This document shows positions 17,301-20,804 of a stretch of 20,804 nt of DNA, in pieces (position 1 is the first letter of the stretch; the number at the start of each line of letters is the position of its first letter). Below the pieces are notes generated by a model, which saw nothing but the letters and a program-made list of their open reading frames with translations, was not told the origin of the DNA and did no database searches. The position numbers and the translations under genes were made by a program. This DNA is from an uncultured bacterium (GTDB taxonomy: Bacteria > Actinomycetota > Coriobacteriia > Coriobacteriales > Eggerthellaceae), in contig CAJMOJ010000038.1 in NCBI GenBank assembly GCA_905215035.1, positions 1 to 20,804 of the forward strand, in the 5' to 3' direction.

Positions 17301-18251
17301 CAGTTTGAACGGTCAAACTATCAGATTTAAGTTCAACAGTGAGACGGAGTTTCTTTTGGTTACCTAAAGAAACTGTTTTTTCTGATCCAGCTACTGCATT
17401 TGGAGCAAAAGCTGTACCATGAGCTCCACCAGTAAAAGCAAACGTCAACGAATCAGCAGGAACACCATTAACTTTCTTAATGATCATTTTGCCATTTCCA
17501 CCTGCTGCAGCTGCTGCATCAAAGTAGAGAAGATAGCCATAAACCTTACCATCGATGAGAGCACTATTCATCCAGAAGCCAAAGCCTTCAAGCGTATGCG
17601 TATCAATAACATTGGCATCAATATTGAAACTGAATTTACGCGTTGAACTGCTTGATGCAGGATAGATCATCCAATCAGAATATGCAGGATTACCATAGCC
17701 CGCAAATGCCATGTTAGTAACGTCGTTTTCACCAGACTGATACACATACACATGGTTATTGAATGTCAAACAAGAGCCGTTTGTAAATTTATTGGTAGTC
17801 TTATTAACATAATCGGCAATATTGTACTGCCCCGAACCCATTGAAGAAGCACTTGCTTGTCGGAATGGTTGTTTGATTTTTTGGTCTTCCGATAAGTTAA
17901 GTGCATTATATGCATCTTGATCTCTGTAATGGCTATAAACGTACCAGCCATTCAAGTCCGACGTATCAATAGATACTGCCGTGTCAGTAATACGGAAAGA
18001 GCCGGGGGCCATACCCTCATCAATTAACTTTTGTGTTAGTTCTTCCTTAAAGTCTAAGAATGTTCCTGGATAGTCAGAAGGAACGCTGACAGCAATATCA
18101 ACTTTAGGGGTAGGGTTAGTTCCTACATCTACTGCATAAGCATTTGTGCTATTGAGTAGGTAACCCCCCCCATGCCGATTGCCAGGAGCAGACTTAGGAG
18201 GATTCCCCAAAACTTTTTGGAGAATTTTGACGTAATCATTTCATACATCAT
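11323..18251 (-). CDS. Giant multidomain wall-anchored surface protein, frame broken at a G8 tract
   Basis: About 2,309 residues if the frame is restored. RBS AAAGGA precedes ATG at 18251 by five bases. The signal peptide follows (charged MITSKFSKKF, hydrophobic WGILLSLLLAIGMGG), ending at STNAYA-VD once the run of eight G at 18164-18171 is nine. As written, the signal frame stops at 18129, and the body is open only in another frame (from a TTG at 18210 lacking an RBS). Mature regions in order: lectin-like (about 17790-17105), Ig-like (about 16700-16090), three Listeria-Bacteroides/InlB B-type repeats with GY-F-GW cores (about 15960-14930), seven related modules (about 14690-12330) with an acidic insertion, 13 DxDGDGxPD repeats (about 12320-11565), a Lys/Ser-rich stalk, SSKTGD, a hydrophobic segment and RRRKEN. 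This suggests a sortase-anchored adhesin; the ligand is unknown. Domain names are pattern-based. Confidence 0.85.
11565..12320 (-). repeat. Thrombospondin-type-3-like calcium-binding repeat array (13 units)
   Basis: I count 13 units of the pattern D-x-D-G-D-G-x-P-D-x-N-(I/V), mostly 12-13 residues (36-39 bp), with three proline-rich spacers. Asp/Asn/Gly spacing fits calcium-binding TSP3-like repeats, which form rigid stalks. The DNA is also repetitive, with words such as CCATCACCATCAGTATCAAC recurring on the plus strand. One unit (DVTGDDKPD) and one (DEDKNGKPD) are degenerate. Confidence 0.85.
12330..14690 (-). repeat. Seven related modules of about 75-100 residues in the giant surface protein
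   Basis: Modules begin near 14678 (YFEVAADKGG), 14380 (TYQVKTSLVG), 14125 (QYTITVNTYG), 13830 (NVKVTTQING), 13525 (NCQVNTAITP), 12905 (RDVTVNYVDQ) and 12630 (TYQVETSLQGG). Each shows an opening Y-x-V strand, a Gly-rich turn, G-x-x-x-x-V-x-W, a V-x-V-D-G or V-T-V-N-G core and a closing I-x-x-N-H-x-V strand. They resemble divergent InlB B-type repeats, but the family assignment is tentative. Confidence 0.6.
18129..18251 (-). other. Signal-peptide reading frame ending prematurely after the G8 tract
   Basis: As sequenced, translation from the well-placed ATG gives a 40-residue peptide: the signal peptide, then an out-of-frame tail ending QMLMQ at a TAG (18131-18129). It has the only good ribosome binding site in this region and is the true 5' end of the giant gene. 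One more G restores the main frame. Confidence 0.75.
18164..18171 (-). repeat. Poly-G tract of eight (candidate phase-variation tract)
   Basis: Eight C on the plus strand (eight G on the coding strand) within the signal-peptide codons, directly after the hydrophobic core. A length of nine (or six) would keep the reading frame; eight breaks it. Confidence 0.8.
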
Positions 18252-18337
18252 AATCATCCTTTACTGTTCGCCCGATAAAACAGAATCAGAACTTACATAT
18301 CAAATTGGATGGCCTTTCCTCCACAAAGTTGTCATAA

Positions 18338-18366
18338 CTCATAGTTGTTTTTGCACTCATCGACAA
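18338..18366 (-). promoter_or_regulatory. Candidate promoter of the giant surface-protein gene
   Basis: On the minus strand TTGTCG (18366-18361) and TATGAG (18343-18338) are separated by exactly 17 bases, each matching four of six consensus positions. The leader would be about 80 bases, ending in AAAGGA before the ATG. Confidence 0.4.
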
Positions 18367-18594
18367 ATTTGCGTAACAGATCAGCAACGTATTTGTGAAG
18401 ACAGTTTGATGAACAGAAAAGCCACACCCCGCCAAAACGAGCTAGATAATGGGATTCTTGTGGGAATTTTGAGATGTTATTGCATCATTGAGAACGCGCA
18501 AGAATGAACTTTTGCATTTTGTATAGCAAGATATCGTCTTTTTCTTTCTTGTATTACATCGTGCGAAATTCACGCTAGCGCATAAAGATGTTCT

Positions 18595-18600
18595 TATAAT
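18595..18600 (+). promoter_or_regulatory. Candidate -10 element of the NSS transporter gene
   Basis: A perfect TATAAT sits 20 bases before the start codon, so the leader would be only about 14 bases and would begin just before the AAAGGA ribosome binding site. No convincing -35 hexamer is seen at 17 bases. Confidence 0.45.
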
Positions 18601-18620
18601 GATGTTTTTAAAGGATTAGC

Positions 18621-20030
18621 ATGGCAAACCAATTCCCCACTGCTGCACGCGAGCACTTTGCATCGCGTTTGGGCTTTATTTTAATTAGCGCTGGTTGCGC
18701 TATTGGCTTAGGTAACGTTTGGCGTTTTCCCTATATTGTTGGCGAATATGGCGGCGCTGCTTTTATCCTGTTGTACCTGATCTTCTTAGTTATACTTGGC
18801 TTGCCTGTTATGGTTATGGAGTTCTCCGTTGGTCGTGCAAGTCAGCGCAGTTGCGCTAAGGCATTTGACATCTTGCAACCATCAGGTCGTTGGCACTGGT
18901 TCTCTTGGTGGAGCTATGTCGGCTGCATGATCCTTATGATGTTCTACACCACAGTTTGTGGTTGGATGCTTGCCTACACCGCCAAAATGGCAACAGGCAC
19001 CTTTAATGGCCTTGATTCTGCAGGCGTTGCTAATGTATTTGGCGCAATGCTTGCAAACCCCACCGAACTCATCGGCTGGATGTTAGCTGTTATTGTTATT
19101 GGCTTTCTTGTTTGCAGTCTTGGTCTCCAAAAAGGTGTTGAACGCGTTACTAAAGTCATGATGAGCTGCTTGCTTGTTGTTATGCTCATTTTAGTTATTC
19201 GTGCTGTTACACTGCCCGGCGCTGCTGAAGGTCTTGAGTTCTACTTGATTCCCGACTTTGGCAAAATGTTTGAGAACGGCCTCACTGGCTTTGGTGAGGT
19301 GCTCTATGCTGCTATGGGACAAGCATTCTTTACGTTATCGCTTGGCATTGGCGCCATGGAGGTCTTTGGCAGCCGTATTGGCAACAACCACTCTTTGACC
19401 GGTGAAGCATTGCGTATTTGCGGCTTAGATACCTTTGTTGCTATCATGGCTGGCCTTATCATCTTCCCTGCCTGCTTTGCTTTTGCGGTTGCTCCAGATC
19501 AGGGACCAGCCTTAGTTTTTGTAACACTACCCTGTGTTTTTGAGCAGATGCCGCTCGGTCAACTATGGGGATTCCTCTTCTTTATCTTTATGAGCTTTGC
19601 AGCTTTGTCGACTATTATTGCAGTGTTCGAGAACCTCATTACTTTCACCATGGAAAAATGGAACATGAATCGCTCACGTGCAATTGCTCGTACAGCTGTT
19701 TTGGTCACCATTTTGAGTTTGCCTTGCGCACTTGGCTTTAATGTCTTATCAGGTATTGTGCTTCCTGGCATCGGAGACATTCAGTCTATTGAAGACTTTA
19801 TTGTTTCCAATAACTTATTACCTTTAGGCTCTTTGCTCTACGTAATCTTCTGTATCACCAAAAACGGTTGGGGTTGGGACAACTTCCTTAAAGCTGCCGA
19901 TGCAGGGCATGGCGTCAAGTTCCCTCGTTGGTCTAAAGGATGGCTCACCTTTGGTCTTCCTGCCTTAATTATCATCATCTTTATCATGGGCTATATCCCA
20001 AAGTTCATGCTTTGGCTACCGGTAATGTAA
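18621..20030 (+). CDS. Neurotransmitter:sodium symporter (NSS/SNF) family transporter
   Basis: A 469-residue polytopic membrane protein of the LeuT-type NSS family, which imports amino acids or related amines with sodium. The signature is at the N-terminus: SRLGFILISAGCAIGLGNVW, then RFPYIVGEYGGAAFIL (residues about 15-50), with the unwound first helix and sodium-site Gly/Ala residues, then GLPVMVMEFSVGR. About eleven or twelve hydrophobic helices follow, including TLSLGIGAMEVFGS and a FAALSTIIAVFENL segment (helix 8 region of the sodium site). The ATG follows AAAGGA at five bases. It is a single-gene unit with its own -10 and an intrinsic terminator, divergent from the surface gene. The substrate is not readable; branched-chain or aromatic amino acids are typical. 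Confidence 0.95.
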   Translation: MANQFPTAAREHFASRLGFILISAGCAIGLGNVWRFPYIVGEYGGAAFILLYLIFLVILGLPVMVMEFSVGRASQRSCAKAFDILQPSGRWHWFSWWSYVGCMILMMFYTTVCGWMLAYTAKMATGTFNGLDSAGVANVFGAMLANPTELIGWMLAVIVIGFLVCSLGLQKGVERVTKVMMSCLLVVMLILVIRAVTLPGAAEGLEFYLIPDFGKMFENGLTGFGEVLYAAMGQAFFTLSLGIGAMEVFGSRIGNNHSLTGEALRICGLDTFVAIMAGLIIFPACFAFAVAPDQGPALVFVTLPCVFEQMPLGQLWGFLFFIFMSFAALSTIIAVFENLITFTMEKWNMNRSRAIARTAVLVTILSLPCALGFNVLSGIVLPGIGDIQSIEDFIVSNNLLPLGSLLYVIFCITKNGWGWDNFLKAADAGHGVKFPRWSKGWLTFGLPALIIIIFIMGYIPKFMLWLPVM

Positions 20031-20079
20031 TGTAGCAAATACACGACAATAGATCTAAACCAGTTGAACTAAACCTGTT

Positions 20080-20123
20080 GAAACCCTATGGATAAGCGAT
20101 GGCTTGCCCATAGGGTTTCTTTT
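20080..20123 (+). terminator. Intrinsic terminator of the NSS transporter gene
   Basis: A perfect 12-bp stem (GAAACCCTATGG at 20080-20091 with its complement at 20108-20119) and a 16-base loop are followed by TTTT, 50 bases after the stop codon. Confidence 0.9.
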
Positions 20124-20351
20124 ATGAACACGCTGCAGGTAATCATGCTGACACATGCTTTCTCCGCTAACGTACAAGGAGCGGTATACCGTTGGCGTTG
20201 CGTTATGAGAACAATGCAATCTTGCCAAGGAGAAAATCTTCTAAGGGCGCTTCAGCTAACCCGATAATTAGAGCTCATGCGTGTGGATATTGAGGCTTTT
20301 AGGCGAAAATAACGAACTTCTTCCTCTTGTTGTTACGTCCTTTTAAGCAAA

Positions 20352-20384
20352 TTTGCTCATTAGCTGTGCGATTTTGCTCATTAG
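20352..20384. repeat. Two copies of TTTGCTCATTAG with 21-bp period
   Basis: Identical 12-mers at 20352-20363 and 20373-20384, starting 21 bp apart (two helical turns). This spacing is common for paired regulator sites, but no gene is clearly downstream. Confidence 0.7.
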
Positions 20385-20394
20385 AGTAGACACG

Positions 20395-20429
20395 TTTGAG
20401 TATGCATATTTGAATATGCGCATTTGAGC
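20395..20429. repeat. TTTGA-TATGC repeats with 14-bp period
   Basis: TTTGAGTATGCATA (20395-20408), TTTGAATATGCGCA (20409-20422) and a partial TTTGAGC (20423-20429) follow each other directly. Confidence 0.7.
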
Positions 20430-20462
20430 TAAACATCATTGTTATATGTTTGTCCCCTAAAT

Positions 20463-20523
20463 AAGAGAGCCAGGAATCATCCTGGCTCTCTTTATCGTCG
20501 GGATCTATCGGGCCGATCCTGAC
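20463..20523 (-). terminator. Two-hairpin 3' element after the second surface-protein gene (copy 2)
   Basis: A perfect hairpin (AAGAGAGCCAGGA at 20463-20475 with its complement at 20480-20492, four-base loop) is joined to the dyad GGATCTATCGGGCCGATCC (20501-20519). The order and core are the same as in copy 1 at 11172-11233. It lies about 37 bases after the stop codon on the minus strand. Confidence 0.6.
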
Positions 20524-20559
20524 AATCAAATATGTTACGGGCTTACGAAGTTTGTCTTA

Positions 20560-20804
20560 TTACATTTCCTTACGACGCCTGCGTGCAATTACTACGAGTG
20601 CCGTTGCGGCCGCTACTGCCACTACACCAACACCAAAGGCAATAAGAGCAGTAGTATCTCCAGTCTTTGCAAGTTTGGCAGCTTCAGCCTGTTGTTCTGG
20701 TGTACCTAAGACATGCTCTTGGGCAGTAACCTTTTCTGATGGATAGACTTTATCAGGGTTAAAGATTGCTGTGTGGGTTTGATCATAGAGATCCCAACCT
20801 TCAG
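20560..20804 (-). CDS. C-terminal end of a second sortase-anchored surface protein (partial)
   Basis: Eighty residues are visible on the minus strand up to the window edge, ending in a double stop (TAATAA). They include GWDLYDQTHTAIFNPDKVYP, a short Glu/Gln/Ala stretch, then a cell-wall sorting signal: LAKTGD, a hydrophobic segment rich in Ala/Val (ALIAFGVGVVAVAAATALVV) and a charged tail RRRRKEM. LAKTGD differs from the classical LPxTG at position two but is otherwise typical. The N-terminal part lies outside the window, so the ligand or enzyme domain is unknown. It shares its downstream element with the giant surface gene. Confidence 0.85.
   Translation of the reverse strand, partial: EGWDLYDQTHTAIFNPDKVYPSEKVTAQEHVLGTPEQQAEAAKLAKTGDTTALIAFGVGVVAVAAATALVVIARRRRKEM

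Larger units (their letters stand above)
18252..18620. other. Divergent intergenic region between the giant surface gene and the NSS gene
   Basis: No gene is supported in these 369 bp. They hold a leftward promoter candidate, the leader and ribosome binding site of the surface gene, and a rightward promoter for the transporter. An 8-bp palindrome CGCTAGCG (18573-18580) lies just before the rightward -10. Confidence 0.55.
20124..20462. other. Gene-free region with nested direct repeats
   Basis: No open frame with a credible ribosome binding site is visible in 339 bp. The right half contains two sets of direct repeats, listed separately. The left half shows nothing I can name. Confidence 0.5.

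Noticed and set aside
18172..18210. TTG at 18210 as the real start of the giant surface protein
   Set aside because: No ribosome binding site, and the resulting N-terminus (MGNPPKSAPGNRHGGG) is not a signal peptide, though the protein has a wall anchor. The signal peptide is in the other frame.
18172..18507. A 111-residue plus-strand open frame before the NSS gene
   Set aside because: It overlaps the signal peptide and promoter of the surface gene, and its translation has no recognisable features.

Overview
The window looks like a Gram-positive actinobacterial genome of moderate G+C, most likely class Coriobacteriia. The grounds are wall-anchored surface proteins with KTGD-type sorting signals, a glucose-6-phosphate isomerase resembling the isomerase half of transaldolase/Pgi fusions, and a small hydrogenase-maturation cluster. 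No rRNA, tRNA, insertion sequence or CRISPR array is visible. The genus cannot be fixed from sequence alone.

Positions 1-8169 hold one leftward operon: pgi, hypF, hypC, hypD, ydbS-like, ydbT-like. Gaps are 17, 27, 2 and 32 bp, then a 4-bp overlap. A candidate promoter precedes pgi. HypF, HypC and HypD work together in building the Fe(CN)2CO centre of [NiFe]-hydrogenase, but hypE, hypA, hypB and hydrogenase structural genes are not in the window. The last gene, a membrane protein with bacterial PH (bPH2) domains, is cut by an in-frame TAA at 76-78. Clear bPH2 coding sequence continues in the same frame to the window edge.

Positions 8170-11322 hold a leftward SDR oxidoreductase and a leftward sodium:alanine symporter (AGCS family) with a good intrinsic terminator, plus regulatory DNA. 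Three perfect tandem 10-bp repeats lie between the SDR gene and pgi.

Positions 11323-18251 hold a giant leftward surface protein of about 2,300 residues. It has a lectin-like N-terminal region, Ig-like regions, Listeria-Bacteroides (InlB B) repeats, seven related modules of about 75-100 residues, 13 thrombospondin-type-3-like DxDGDGxPD repeats and a sortase-type C-terminus. The central result is that its signal peptide, with an ideal ribosome binding site, is encoded just upstream in a different frame. The two parts are separated by a run of eight G (coding strand). Nine G would join them; eight G ends translation after 40 codons. This looks like a phase-variable locus captured in the OFF state, although a homopolymer sequencing error has to be excluded.

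Positions 18252-20804 hold a divergent rightward neurotransmitter:sodium symporter (NSS) gene with its own promoter and terminator, and then the C-terminal end of a second leftward surface protein with an LAKTGD sorting signal. Both surface-protein genes are followed by the same element of about 62 bp made of two hairpins, which is not part of any gene.
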